Positions 7,844 to 15,832 of a stretch of 35,183 nt of DNA are shown one piece after another. Both the position numbers and the translations under genes were made by a program. This stretch comes from Acidimicrobiia bacterium (lineage in GTDB: Bacteria; Actinomycetota; Acidimicrobiia; Acidimicrobiales; JANYDT01): contig JANYDT010000030.1 of assembly GCA_025359845.1 (NCBI GenBank), positions 1-35,183 of the forward strand, in the 5' to 3' direction. The notes below the pieces were generated by a model. It was not told where the DNA came from. It did not search any database and was given only the letters and a program-made list of their open reading frames with translations. Position 1 is the stretch's first letter, and the number at the start of each line of letters is the position of its first letter.

Positions 7844-10065
7844 ATGAGCGAGACCGCCGTGGCCCGCACCAGCACCTGTCCGCTGTGCGAGGCGATGTGC
7901 GGCATCGAGCTGCGGGTGGAAGGTGGCGAGGTCACCCGCATCCGAGCCAATCGCGACGACGTCTGGAGCAAGGGCCATATCTGCCCGAAGGGCACGGTCC
8001 TCGGCAAACTCCACGATGATCCGGATCGGCTTCGCTCGCCCATGATCCGCGAGGGCGCCGATTGGCGCGCGGTGTCGTGAGACGATGCCCTCGTGCGGTG
8101 CGAGGAACTGATCCACGGTGTGCTCGTTCGTCATGGCAAGGGTGCGCTCGCGGTGCGTTCGGGAAACATGGTCGGGCGCAGCTTCCAACTGTCGCGCTAC
8201 TTCGGCGCGTTCATGATGGGTGCGCGCATCGCTCGGTACGGTTCGTCGGTCGTCGATCAGCAGCCGAAGAACCTCGCCTGCGCGTTGATGTACGGAGATC
8301 CGTGGACGATCGCGGTTCCGGACATCGCCCGCACCGACTACTTCCTCGTCATGGGAGCGAACCCGCACGCGTCGCAGGGCAGCATCCTCTCGTTTCCGAC
8401 CGTGATGGGCGAGATTGAGCGCATCCGCGAGCGCGGCGGCAAGACGGTGGTGATCGACCCTGTCAACACCGGAACTGCCAAGCGCGCCGACGAATGGCAT
8501 CCGATCGTACCTGGCACCGACGCTGCGTTTCTGCTCGCGCTCGTGCACGTGCTTTTCGCCGAAGGGCTCGTCAAGCTCGGCGCGCTGGAAGGTCGGGTCA
8601 ATGGCGTGAACCGGGTGCGCGAGATCGCGGCCGGGTGGACGCCAGCACGTGCTGCCGCCATCTGCGGCATCGATGTCGACACGATTCGCCGGATCGCACG
8701 AGAGCTGGCGGGTGCGAAGTCAGCTGCGATCTACGGCCGGATCGGCTAGTGCACGCAGGAGTCCGGCACGCTCGCGTCGTGGCTCACCGACATCGTGGCG
8801 ATACTGACGGGCAACTTCGACCGACCCGGGACGCTGATGTTCCCGAGACCTCTCGCCCCATTCATGAGCCTGCTGCCGGCCCGCACACTGACCATCGCGA
8901 CGTGGCGCACCCGGGTGCGGGGGACGCCCGAGGTGCTCGGCGAGGTGCCCGCGTCGTGCTTCGCCGAGGAGATCGACACGCCCGGCGAGGGACAGATCCG
9001 CGGGGTCATCACGGTGGGCTGCAACCCAGTCGCCAGCGCGCCAGATTCGAACCGCCTCGACGCTGCGCTTGCCGATCTCGAGTGCATGATCAGCGTCGAC
9101 AACTACATCAACCACACCACGCGCCACGCACACGTGATCCTGCCTGCGGGGTCGCCGCTCGAGCATCCGAACTTCGACATCTGGTCGTGGATCTTCGCGC
9201 TGCGCAGTGGATCCAAGTGGGCCGACCCGGTATTCGCACTGCCGGTTGGCTGGGTGCAGGAATGGGAGCTGATGCACCGACTCGCAGCGATGTGCAACGG
9301 GGACCGCAACGCCGACATCGACGTGCGTCGCCTCGACGACGAGTACTTCGGTTTCTACTGCCGGGCTCAGGGACTCGACCCGGCGCGGATCATCGAGCTC
9401 GCACCGGAGCCCGGACCGGAACGCCTCCGCGATTTCTCCGTGCGGATGGGACCTTGGGGTGATCGCTACGGCGACAACCCGGGCGGCCTCACCCTCGCCG
9501 ACATCAAAGCCGCACCGAACGGGATCGACCGTGGGCCCGCCGTGGCGCGCCTAAACGAAGTGCTCACGACCGAATCGGGCAGGATCGAGCTCGCGCCCGA
9601 CTTGATCGTGGCCGACCTCCAGCGCTTCGAGGAGCGCGAGCAACGCGAGCAGCCCGGTCTGGTGCTGGTGAGCCGTCGCAACGTCCGCTCGCTCAACTCC
9701 TGGATGCACAACATCGAGGTGCTATTGAAAGGGCGCGATCGGTCGCGCCTGCAGATCCATCCCGGCGACGCGGCCCACCGTGGTCTTGTGGACGGCGAGC
9801 TCGCCGTTGTGCGCACAGCCAGCGGCACCGTCACGATCGCGGTCGATGTGTCCGTCGACATTGCGCCGGGTGTGGTGAGCCTTCCTCACGGTTGGGGCAA
9901 CGACGGCCCCGGCATGCGACTCGGCGTCGGGGCGCGTTTCCCGGTGTCAACACCAACGTGCTGTCACCCGGTGACCTGCTCGACACGGTGTCCAACAACG
10001 CCGTCCTGAACGGCATCCCCGTAGAAGTGTGCGCGCACGTCGAAGCGGAAGCAGCGACCCCATGA
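7844..10065 (+). pseudogene. Molybdopterin oxidoreductase (formate-dehydrogenase-like), interrupted by TGA, TAG and a frameshift
   Basis: One frame from ATG 7844 encodes almost a whole molybdopterin oxidoreductase of about 740 residues. Near the N-terminus is the [4Fe-4S] motif TCPLCEAMCGIE ... GHICPKG; later come GANPHASQGSILSFPTVMGE, HPIVPGTDAAFLLALVHVLF, LTGNFDRPGTLMFPR and the C-terminal molydopterin-dinucleotide-binding part LVSRRNVRSLNSWMHN. Two in-frame stops break it: TGA at 8078-8080 in WRAVS-stop-DDALVRCEE, where relatives have Trp, and TAG at 8747-8749 in YGRIG-stop-CTQE. A frameshift at the CCC run near 9940 is repaired by one base and leads to PGVNTNVLSPGDLLDTVSNN and a stop at 10063-10065. 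Known for the family: two-electron oxidation or reduction of small substrates with a Mo/W cofactor. As it stands it cannot make a full protein. Confidence 0.8.
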
Positions 10066-10118
10066 CCGACGTCGCCGTCGAACTCTGACGTGTCGGGTCG
10101 CGCCACGTTTCGTGTCTG

Positions 10119-10562
10119 TCAGGGTGCCGGCGTGACGCCGTGCATCGCCTTCATCTGATCCGCCGTGAGGCCGAGTTGCCCTGCGATATCGCCCGTGTCC
10201 CAGTACTCGCGCCACCAGACGATGGCGCCCGAGTCGTCGAACTCGAAGACGGCGTTGACCGAGGAGAAGGTCCTCTTGTTCCAGCTCGTCATAGTCACGT
10301 GGTCGCGGCGCTCGGTGAAGACGTACCGGTCATTCGACACGATGGCGATCATCTCGCACGCGCATTCGGTGTAGCGGCCGAACTGCTTGCCGAGTTCGGC
10401 CGCGATGGCAGTACGGCCTACGATCGGCTGGCGCGCCGGCACGAGCGACTGGTACACCGCTTGCTCGGCGAACCCGGCGAGCGCCACCTGGAGATCGGGA
10501 TGAACCTCGTCATGGAGTTTGTCGAGGAACCGGACAACGGCTGCTTCGTGGTCCGCGTTCAC
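10119..10562 (-). CDS. Limonene-1,2-epoxide-hydrolase-like NTF2-fold protein
   Basis: This is a 147-residue protein with the NTF2/limonene-epoxide-hydrolase fold. After an N-terminal helix (AAVVRFLDKLHDEVHPDLQV) it has a strand-rich core with GRTAIAAELGKQF, TERRDHVTM and the segment FEFDDSGAIVWWREYWDTGD. The Arg-x3-Asp in WREYWD resembles the Arg/Asp pair of the epoxide-hydrolase active site. The gene is complete and stands alone on the minus strand between the broken oxidoreductase gene and the RHH/Doc locus. The real substrate is unknown; a SnoaL-like isomerase or hydrolase is equally possible. Confidence 0.65.
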   Translation of the reverse strand: MNADHEAAVVRFLDKLHDEVHPDLQVALAGFAEQAVYQSLVPARQPIVGRTAIAAELGKQFGRYTECACEMIAIVSNDRYVFTERRDHVTMTSWNKRTFSSVNAVFEFDDSGAIVWWREYWDTGDIAGQLGLTADQMKAMHGVTPAP

Positions 10563-10658
10563 GACGCCTTCACGGTCGGCTCAACAGGTAGTAGTTCGAC
10601 GGTCAACGTGTCGAGGATCATAGGGTCATTCTCCAGCAGCGGAAAGACCGAGACGAAG

Positions 10659-10692
10659 GCTGACAAGCGACACAAGCAGTTGGTCGGCGCGC
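10659..10692 (+). repeat. 34-base direct repeat, copy 1
   Basis: About 31 of 34 bases match 22746-22779 in the same orientation (core CGACACAAGCAGTTG, then GGCGCGC). It lies just downstream of the Doc-like pseudogene. Copy 2 belongs to a site that looks like a recombination site, so this copy may be a trace of an earlier event. Confidence 0.6.
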
Positions 10693-11103
10693 TTAGGACT
10701 CCGAAGTGCGTTCGTGGTCCGCTCGATCCGGTCCCGAAGCCATTCCGCTGCGGCCGCTCACTGGTGTCGCCGGCGCGATTCCGAGGACGAATTCCTCCGC
10801 GTCGTCAACCGACGGGGCTGTCCTCCATCGCCAGTCGTTCAGCTCGATGAAGAGTCGCAGTGCAACCCAACTGGCCCGCTTGTTGCATCGGGAAGCCGAG
10901 GATTTCGCGCCAACCGGACTATGAGCACGCCACACTTTTCGACGAAGTCGGGGTACAGGTCGTCTTCGCCGAATCCGGCGCGTGGCGCGTGGAGCGCCGA
11001 GTCGGCCAGATCGAGATTCGCCATTGCGACGACAGTGCAGATCGAGCCCGGTGACCTCTGCGGCGATCTCGACGAAGTCAGCGAGATCGAGGTATCGCAG
11101 CAT
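10693..11103 (-). pseudogene. Doc/Fic-type toxin gene, frameshifted
   Basis: Three frames must be joined to read a Doc-like protein: MLRYLDLADFVEIAAEVTGL, then (after one missing base near 11033) ANLDLADSALHAPRAGFGED and LYPDFVEKCGVLIVRLARN, then (one missing base near 10885) NKRASWVALRLFIELNDWRW, and near 10775 EWLRDRIERTTNALR. This is the Fic/Doc order: FGEDDLYPD, then the Fic motif, then a helix. The Fic motif normally reads H-x-F/L-x-D-G/A-N-K-R; here the His position is Pro (NPRLPD-NKR), so even a repaired protein would lack the catalytic His. The start overlaps the stop of the RHH antitoxin gene. It is very likely inactive. Confidence 0.65.
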
Positions 11104-11312
11104 CACTTCGCGAGGCGTTCGAGCAGCTCCTGGTCTTCCTTCACGATCCGACGAAGGCTCGCCCGAAAGCCCGGGTCCTTGCGACGCCGCGCAATCGCCT
11201 CGATCACCGCCTGCTTGACCGTCTCGTTGACGCTGGTGCCTTCGACCCTGGCCACGGCCTCCGCGTCGGCCGCGAGATCGTCAGGAAGCCGAATAGTGAG
11301 GTTCTTAGTCAT
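11103..11312 (-). CDS. Ribbon-helix-helix antitoxin
   Basis: This is a 69-residue protein: MTKNLTIRLPDDLAADAEAV is the beta-strand and first helix of a ribbon-helix-helix domain, followed by EGTSVNETVKQAVIEAI (second helix), and a charged C-terminal tail that would bind the toxin. The ATG at 11312 is chosen rather than one six codons upstream because the RHH strand starts right after it. The stop overlaps the start of the Doc-like gene. Known for the family: binds an operator as a dimer and neutralises the toxin. The antitoxin is intact although its toxin partner is broken. Confidence 0.75.
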   Translation of the reverse strand: MTKNLTIRLPDDLAADAEAVARVEGTSVNETVKQAVIEAIARRRKDPGFRASLRRIVKEDQELLERLAK

Positions 11313-11322
11313 GACGTCATGA
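11309..11322. promoter_or_regulatory. 14-bp perfect palindrome over the RHH antitoxin start (operator candidate)
   Basis: TCATGACGTCATGA is its own reverse complement and contains the antitoxin start codon. RHH antitoxins bind short palindromes and repress their own operon, so this is the likely operator. The intact RHH/Fic pair at 25.1 kb has a palindrome in the same position. Confidence 0.6.
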
Positions 11323-11543
11323 TAGCACACCGTCAGGAGAGGTCAACCGTTTTGGCGGGGGTCTCGTTAGTATGCGTCGGCAGGCACCGACGGATTGCGT
11401 TGCCGAAGCGAACGCGGTTCTTGTGGATGCCGAGCGCCAGAGGTATGCGGTTCCAGCCGTTGGACGCGGCGCTTGCCGTACTCGCTGATCATGGACACGG
11501 ATGCTCGGATCGAGGCGGAGGAGGGTGAACGTCGATCGGTAGA

Positions 11544-12368
11544 GTGCTATCCGTCACCTTCACGTTGCTGCCCGCCGTCGACGTGGCCGACGGTCAGGCC
11601 GTCCGGCTCGTCCAGGGCGAAGCCGGTAGCGAGACCACTTACGGCGCCCCGCGCAACGCTGCGCTCGCGTGGCAGGCCGGTGGCGCGGAGTGGATCCACC
11701 TGGTCGACCTCGACGCCGCGTTCGGCCGCGGCTCCAACGCCGAGCTACTTGCGGCCGTGATCGGGGAGCTTGACGTCAAGGTGGAGTTGTCGGGCGGCAT
11801 CCGCGAGGACGCCTCGCTGGAGCGGGCGCTGTCCACCGGCTGCGCGCGGGTCAACCTCGCCACGTCCGCGCTGGAGGACCGGGCATGGTGTGCGCGGGCG
11901 ATCGCCGCGCACGGCGCTCGGATCGCGGTCGGCCTGGACGTGCGCGTCGTCGAGTATCCAGACGGCTCGCCGCAGTACCGCCTCGCGGCCCGCGGTTGGG
12001 ACACCCATGTGGCCCGCACTGACCACCGCTCGACCGGTGACAGCGGCGACCTGTGGGAGACCCTCGCGCGGCTGGACCGAGACGGCTGCGCCCGCTACGT
12101 GGTCACCGATGTGAGCATGGACGGCACACTGTGCGGCCCCAACGTGGAACTCTACCGGGCGGTTGCCCGCGCGACCTCGGCCCCGGTGATCGCCTCGGGC
12201 GGGATCTCCGCGATCTCGGACGTGGTCGTCCTGGCCAAGGTCGCCGCGGCAGGCGCGAACCTGGAGGGGTCGATCGTCGGCAAGGCACTCTACGCCGGCC
12301 GATTCACCCTGCCTGAGGCTTTGGAGGCCGTGCGGCGGGTCGACGTGGCGCGCCGCTGGGCGGGTTGA
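11544..12368 (+). CDS. priA: Phosphoribosyl isomerase A (HisA/PriA type)
   Basis: This is a 274-residue TIM-barrel protein. [20 protein letters not shown] is the N-terminal signature with the first catalytic Asp; [54 protein letters not shown] (second catalytic Asp) and PVIASGGIS give the phosphate-binding loops. The C-terminus [17 protein letters not shown] is typical of actinobacteria, where this enzyme often serves both histidine (ProFAR isomerase) and tryptophan (PRA isomerase) synthesis. A segment of about 15 residues ([16 protein letters not shown]) is longer than usual for PriA. GTG 11544 is the start. No other his or trp genes are near, which is unusual. Confidence 0.88.
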   Translation: MLSVTFTLLPAVDVADGQAVRLVQGEAGSETTYGAPRNAALAWQAGGAEWIHLVDLDAAFGRGSNAELLAAVIGELDVKVELSGGIREDASLERALSTGCARVNLATSALEDRAWCARAIAAHGARIAVGLDVRVVEYPDGSPQYRLAARGWDTHVARTDHRSTGDSGDLWETLARLDRDGCARYVVTDVSMDGTLCGPNVELYRAVARATSAPVIASGGISAISDVVVLAKVAAAGANLEGSIVGKALYAGRFTLPEALEAVRRVDVARRWAG

Positions 12369-12457
12369 TCGGTGGGCGTCGCGGTCCGCGTCACCCGATG
12401 TCAGGACGTCCACGCGGGCGGCGTTGTGAAGCGCCCTTCCGGCAGCTGCTGCCAGGT

Positions 12458-13258
12458 TCAGGCCCGAGGCGGATCAGCAGCCTTGGCTGCCTGCTCGACC
12501 TTCGCCCGATGGCTCTCCCAGAAGGCCGCGTCGCGTCCGTGCCAGGCTGTGCTCCCCGCCTCCGTTCCCACTGCGCCGTCCAGCTGCTCGCGCAGTATGT
12601 CGGCGTGCCCCGCGTGCCGATTGGTCTCGGTGAGCACATGGACCAGGATGTTGAACAGCTTCACGTCGGGGCGTGGCCACCAAGGCACATGGCCGGGCGC
12701 GTCGATGTCAAGGGCAACGATCGTCGCGTCCGAGTGCTCCCACGCTTGCCTGTAGCGGTCGACGATCTCGGCGCGCGACTCATCCGCCGCGGCCCAAAAT
12801 TGGTCGAGGTGACCGGCGCGATCGCCCCACCGGCGCCATTGTCCAGGGAAGGGACGCCCGAACACGTCGCCGAAGTACCAGGCCTCGGTGATCGACAGGT
12901 GCTTGATCAGTCCGAGCAGATTGGTCCCGGTGTGGGTGAAAGCGCGCCGAACGTCATACTCGGAGAGCCCTTCCAGCTTCCAGAGCATTGTCTCGCGCAC
13001 GTAGCGCAAGTCGCCGTGCAGATACGCCTTCGCGAAGTCATCGATCACAGGGGGCGAGTCTTCCACCCGCTCGTTAACGACGCTCGGTAGTTCGGTCCCG
13101 CTCGCGTGTTGCCCAAACCGCTCGTTGTGTCCGCCCGTGCTCAACCAGAACCGGGTCGATCCGAGCTGGCGCGCCAGCGTCATAGATTCTTCGATCAGCG
13201 ACGTCGCAATGCCTGACTCGGTGTCGCCCACTACTAACTCCCGGATTTCGATCTCCAT
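12458..13258 (-). CDS. DinB/DUF664-like protein fused to a GNAT fragment
   Basis: From about residue 65 the product is a DinB-fold protein: VIDDFAKAYLHGDLRYVRET, LEGLSEYDVRRAFTHTGTNL, LLGLIKHLSITEAWYFGDVF, WEHSDATIVALDIDAPGHVP and HVLTETNRHAGHADILREQL. His residues in KHLSITE and NRHAGHAD are those expected for the metal site of mycothiol-dependent transferases. The first 50 residues after ATG 13258 (MEIEIRELVVGDTESGIATS, LGSTRFWLSTGGHNE) are instead the two ends of a GNAT acetyltransferase, also found at 17.8-18.3 kb. The fusion is in frame. GTG 13066 would give a DinB protein alone and may be the original start. Confidence 0.75.
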   Translation of the reverse strand: MEIEIRELVVGDTESGIATSLIEESMTLARQLGSTRFWLSTGGHNERFGQHASGTELPSVVNERVEDSPPVIDDFAKAYLHGDLRYVRETMLWKLEGLSEYDVRRAFTHTGTNLLGLIKHLSITEAWYFGDVFGRPFPGQWRRWGDRAGHLDQFWAAADESRAEIVDRYRQAWEHSDATIVALDIDAPGHVPWWPRPDVKLFNILVHVLTETNRHAGHADILREQLDGAVGTEAGSTAWHGRDAAFWESHRAKVEQAAKAADPPRA

Positions 13259-13284
13259 GCTTGCTGTGCCTTTCAGTCGCTGTC

Positions 13285-13430
13285 GATTGCGTCGTCGAGG
13301 TTTCCCACGGAAATCGTGTCGATCCCTGACGACCATTCGGGTCTTTACCCGAATCGGAACTCGAATGCCGGCCCGCCTTGAAGACGAATCGCAGTTCAGG
13401 CTGATTCAGCTGTGCGGTCATCGCCATTTC
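13285..13430 (-). pseudogene. Remnant of an AbiEii-type nucleotidyltransferase gene
   Basis: Short minus-strand pieces match the intact gene at 27774-28634: AQLNQPELRFVFKAG, then a deletion and a frame change, then the equivalent of the SSSDIDTI...GNLDDA region (here SSGIDTISVGNLDDA). It lies directly upstream of the GNAT fragment, in the same order as at 17.8-19.3 kb. This is a decayed third copy of the same locus. Confidence 0.55.
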
Positions 13431-13452
13431 CCTCCCATGCCAGGATTCGACG

Positions 13453-14319
13453 ATGGAATCAACCGACGTCGCCCGCGCGATCAACGCGGCGATCTCGATC
13501 GCCGTGGCGCTCGACTTGCCAGCTAATGACGCGACGGTTCTTCAGAACTCTAACAAGCTTGCGCTGAGGCTGCTGCCGTGCGACGTCTTTGCCCGAGTCG
13601 CACCTGTGGGGCACGAGCATGCATCGTTCGAGGTCGAGCTTGCTCAGCGTCTCGCCGAGACCGAGAGCCCGGTGGCTGCTCTGGAGCCGAGAGTTGAGCC
13701 GCGCGGCTACGAGCGTGACGGCTTCGAGGTCACACTTTGGACCTTCTACGAACCCGCGGCTCCTGAGATCTCACCAGCCGTCTACGCCGAAGCCCTCGAG
13801 CGCCTGCACGCCGGCATGCGCAAGCTCGATGTCCTGACGCCACACTTCACGGATCGAGTCGCGAGCGCCGAGCAGCTCGTCACGAGCCGTAATCTCACGC
13901 CGGAGCTCACGGACGCAGACAGAGAGATGCTCGCCAGCACTCTGCGACGGTCGCGACGAGCGATTCTCGATCACAGTGCGGCCGAGCAACTGCTGCACGG
14001 CGAGCCGCACCCAGGCAACGTGCTCAGCACCTCGAACGGACCGCTCTTTGTCGACCTCGAGACGTGCTGCCGCGGGCCTGTCGAGTTCGATCTCGCCCAT
14101 GTCCCCGAGACCGTCATCGAGCACTATACGGGCGTCGATCAATCGCTACTCAACGACTGTCGGCAACTCGTTCTCGCAATGGTCGCCGCATGGCGTTGGG
14201 ACCGTGGCGATCAGTTTCCGAACGGAATACTATTCGGTCGAGGGTTGCTGAGCGCGCTTCGCGCCGGTCCTTCATGGCCGACAGTTGACCAGGTATTCAG
14301 CCGACTCGATACTCCGTAG
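13453..14319 (+). CDS. Aminoglycoside-phosphotransferase-family protein
   Basis: This is a 288-residue APH-fold kinase-like protein. The N-lobe contains NSNKLALRLLPCDVFARVAP with a candidate nucleotide-binding region; the C-lobe carries LLHGEPHPGNVLS, the Brenner motif in which the usual HGD is HGE, and LFVDLETCCRGPVEFDLAHV, the DxE/DFG-like metal-binding motif. The HGE variant occurs in some uncharacterised APH proteins but may alter activity. It is followed on the same strand, about 100 bases away, by a methyltransferase gene. The true substrate is unknown; resistance to an antibiotic cannot be concluded. ATG 13453 is chosen as the natural start. Confidence 0.7.
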   Translation: MESTDVARAINAAISIAVALDLPANDATVLQNSNKLALRLLPCDVFARVAPVGHEHASFEVELAQRLAETESPVAALEPRVEPRGYERDGFEVTLWTFYEPAAPEISPAVYAEALERLHAGMRKLDVLTPHFTDRVASAEQLVTSRNLTPELTDADREMLASTLRRSRRAILDHSAAEQLLHGEPHPGNVLSTSNGPLFVDLETCCRGPVEFDLAHVPETVIEHYTGVDQSLLNDCRQLVLAMVAAWRWDRGDQFPNGILFGRGLLSALRAGPSWPTVDQVFSRLDTP

Positions 14320-14416
14320 CACCCGGAGCCACACCCGCCGCGGCGCTTGACCCACTCAGGATCCAGCCGCCTCGATCGCCAGCGTCGACCGGCGACCTAT
14401 GCGGGAATACTTGGGC

Positions 14417-15079
14417 ATGACTCATTCCGACCACATCGCCTCGACCCGCGAGGTCTACGACTTCTCCGCGGCTCACTACGCACGCGCAGTCGGAACGACC
14501 GTCACTACCGCATTTGAGCGGCCCATCGACCGGGCGATCCTGAACGCGTTCTCGGAGGATCTTGTCGGTGTCGACCGTGCGCGTGTGCTCGACATCGGTT
14601 GTGGAGTAGGGCGTGTGACGTCGTATCTGCACGAGCGTGGGCTCGATGTGCGTGGCATCGACCTCTCCCCCGAAATGATCGCGATCGCTCGCTCGGCCCA
14701 CCCCCACTTGGCCTTTGAGGTGGCGTCGATGACGGAGTTACCGGTCGAGCATGGTTGCCTCACTGCGGCCGTTCTCTGGTATTCAATCATCCATACCCCG
14801 CCCGACCTACTCCCCAATGTCTGGAACGAACTTGCACGCGTTCTGGCTCCGAGCGGCTGGGTGCTGCTCGGGTTTCAAGCAGGTGACAACGACGTAGTCC
14901 ACCGCGAGAACGCTTACGGTTCGTCGACGACGATGACCTGGTACCGGCACAACAGCGATGATGTCGTGCAGAGCATCGAGCGGGCCGGCTTCGTCGTGCA
15001 CACCCGGATTTGGCGCATTGCCGAATTGGCGCACGAGACGACGCCACAGGCGTTTCTTACGTTCCAGCGCCGGGCGTAA
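14417..15079 (+). CDS. SAM-dependent methyltransferase (class I)
   Basis: This is a 220-residue protein with Rossmann-type methyltransferase motifs: VLDIGCGVGRVTSYL (motif I, SAM glycine loop) at about residues 62-76, VRGIDLSPEMIAIAR (motif II, acidic residue binding the ribose), ASMTELPVEHGCLTAAVLWY (motif III), and ELARVLAPSGWVLLGFQAG (motif V). The C-terminal part has a Trp-rich segment (TMTWYRHNSDDVVQSIERAG). ATG 14417 precedes MTHSDHIASTREVYD, a common opening of this family. The substrate is not known; no linked pathway genes. Confidence 0.8.
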   Translation: MTHSDHIASTREVYDFSAAHYARAVGTTVTTAFERPIDRAILNAFSEDLVGVDRARVLDIGCGVGRVTSYLHERGLDVRGIDLSPEMIAIARSAHPHLAFEVASMTELPVEHGCLTAAVLWYSIIHTPPDLLPNVWNELARVLAPSGWVLLGFQAGDNDVVHRENAYGSSTTMTWYRHNSDDVVQSIERAGFVVHTRIWRIAELAHETTPQAFLTFQRRA

Positions 15080-15178
15080 TCGTCGCTGCTCTGATCGCGC
15101 CTACTACGCCCACCTCGTTAGTTGGATCGGACGCTTTCACGCACCCATAACAAAGCGCTACAGCATCAAAAGCTGAAC

Positions 15179-15420
15179 AGCGGTGACTACTCGCTGCTGC
15201 TCAAAATGGCGAGCCCCGACTTTGAAGGCATTCCGTCCGGCCCGTGGATCGACGATCCACCATTCTCGCCAATGCTGCGAAGCAGCAGCACCCGCAGGTA
15301 CTGATGCTCAACATGACCCGCGACGAGCTGTTCGACAAGGCTGATGCTCACGCCTTCTTCGATGCGATTCCCGGTCTGAAGAAGTGGCTCGTGTTCTGGG
15401 AAAGCGACCACGACGTGTGG
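15179..15420 (+). pseudogene. Remnant of an alpha/beta-hydrolase gene, C-terminal part
   Basis: Two frames join to MASPDFEGIPSGPWIDDPPF (frame ending at 15304) and ANAAKQQHPQVLMLNMTRDE, LFDKADAHAFFDAIPG and WLVFWESDHDVW. The latter is the C-terminal part of an alpha/beta hydrolase, with the candidate catalytic Asp (TRDE) and His (SDHD). The N-terminal half with the nucleophile is absent. It is a truncated, frameshifted remnant fused to the next fragment. Confidence 0.5.
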
Positions 15421-15832
15421 AAGATCGGCGACCTCGTGCTGCGGATCCCGGCGCGGCGACCGGACCCGTCTCCAGCGCGACGCACTCATCCTCGAGCACC
15501 TGCCGAACGACGTTCCTCACGTCAGGCTCGTCGCGCTCCTGGACTACGAGTGGGGCGGCTCGGCCCTCCGGATCTCGAGCTCCGACCGCTGCTTCTCTCC
15601 GACGACGCCGCCACCCTGATTCGCTCCGTCGTCGCCGCATATCCGGCATCGCCGCTCACCCACGGTTCGTCGAGCGGCTCTGGCTGTACGACCTCAGCGC
15701 GACGCTGCGAGACTGCTCGTCGAGGCACCACTGCAGACAACCAACGACCTCCCACTTTGGCATCCGAAACGGCGACTTCCGATGGTCTGTACTGGACCTG
15801 GCTGCATCGCGGCGTTGCTCAGCAAAACCTGA
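15421..15832 (+). pseudogene. Frameshifted remnant, phosphotransferase-like
   Basis: Pieces in alternating frames can be joined: KIGDLVLRIP, GDRTRLQRDALILEHLPNDV, PHVRLVALLDYEWGG, PDLELRPLLLSDDAATLIRS, HPRFVERLWLYDLSATLRDC and VEAPLQTTNDLPLWHPKRRL, ending at a stop at 15830-15832. The first half resembles the N-lobe of aminoglycoside-phosphotransferase-like proteins, but neither the HGD nor the DxE motif is visible. The assignment is weak; that the stretch is a decayed gene is clearer. Confidence 0.35.

Noticed and set aside
7231-8043. 270-codon minus-strand frame as one gene
   Set aside because: Only the last 67 codons look like protein (monooxygenase end); the rest is antisense to the NTF2 and oxidoreductase genes and Arg/His-rich.
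8078-8080. TGA in the formate-dehydrogenase-like gene as a selenocysteine codon
   Set aside because: In formate dehydrogenases Sec lies around residue 140 in the active-site loop; this TGA is at codon 79, where relatives have Trp. A second in-frame stop (TAG) further downstream also argues for damage.
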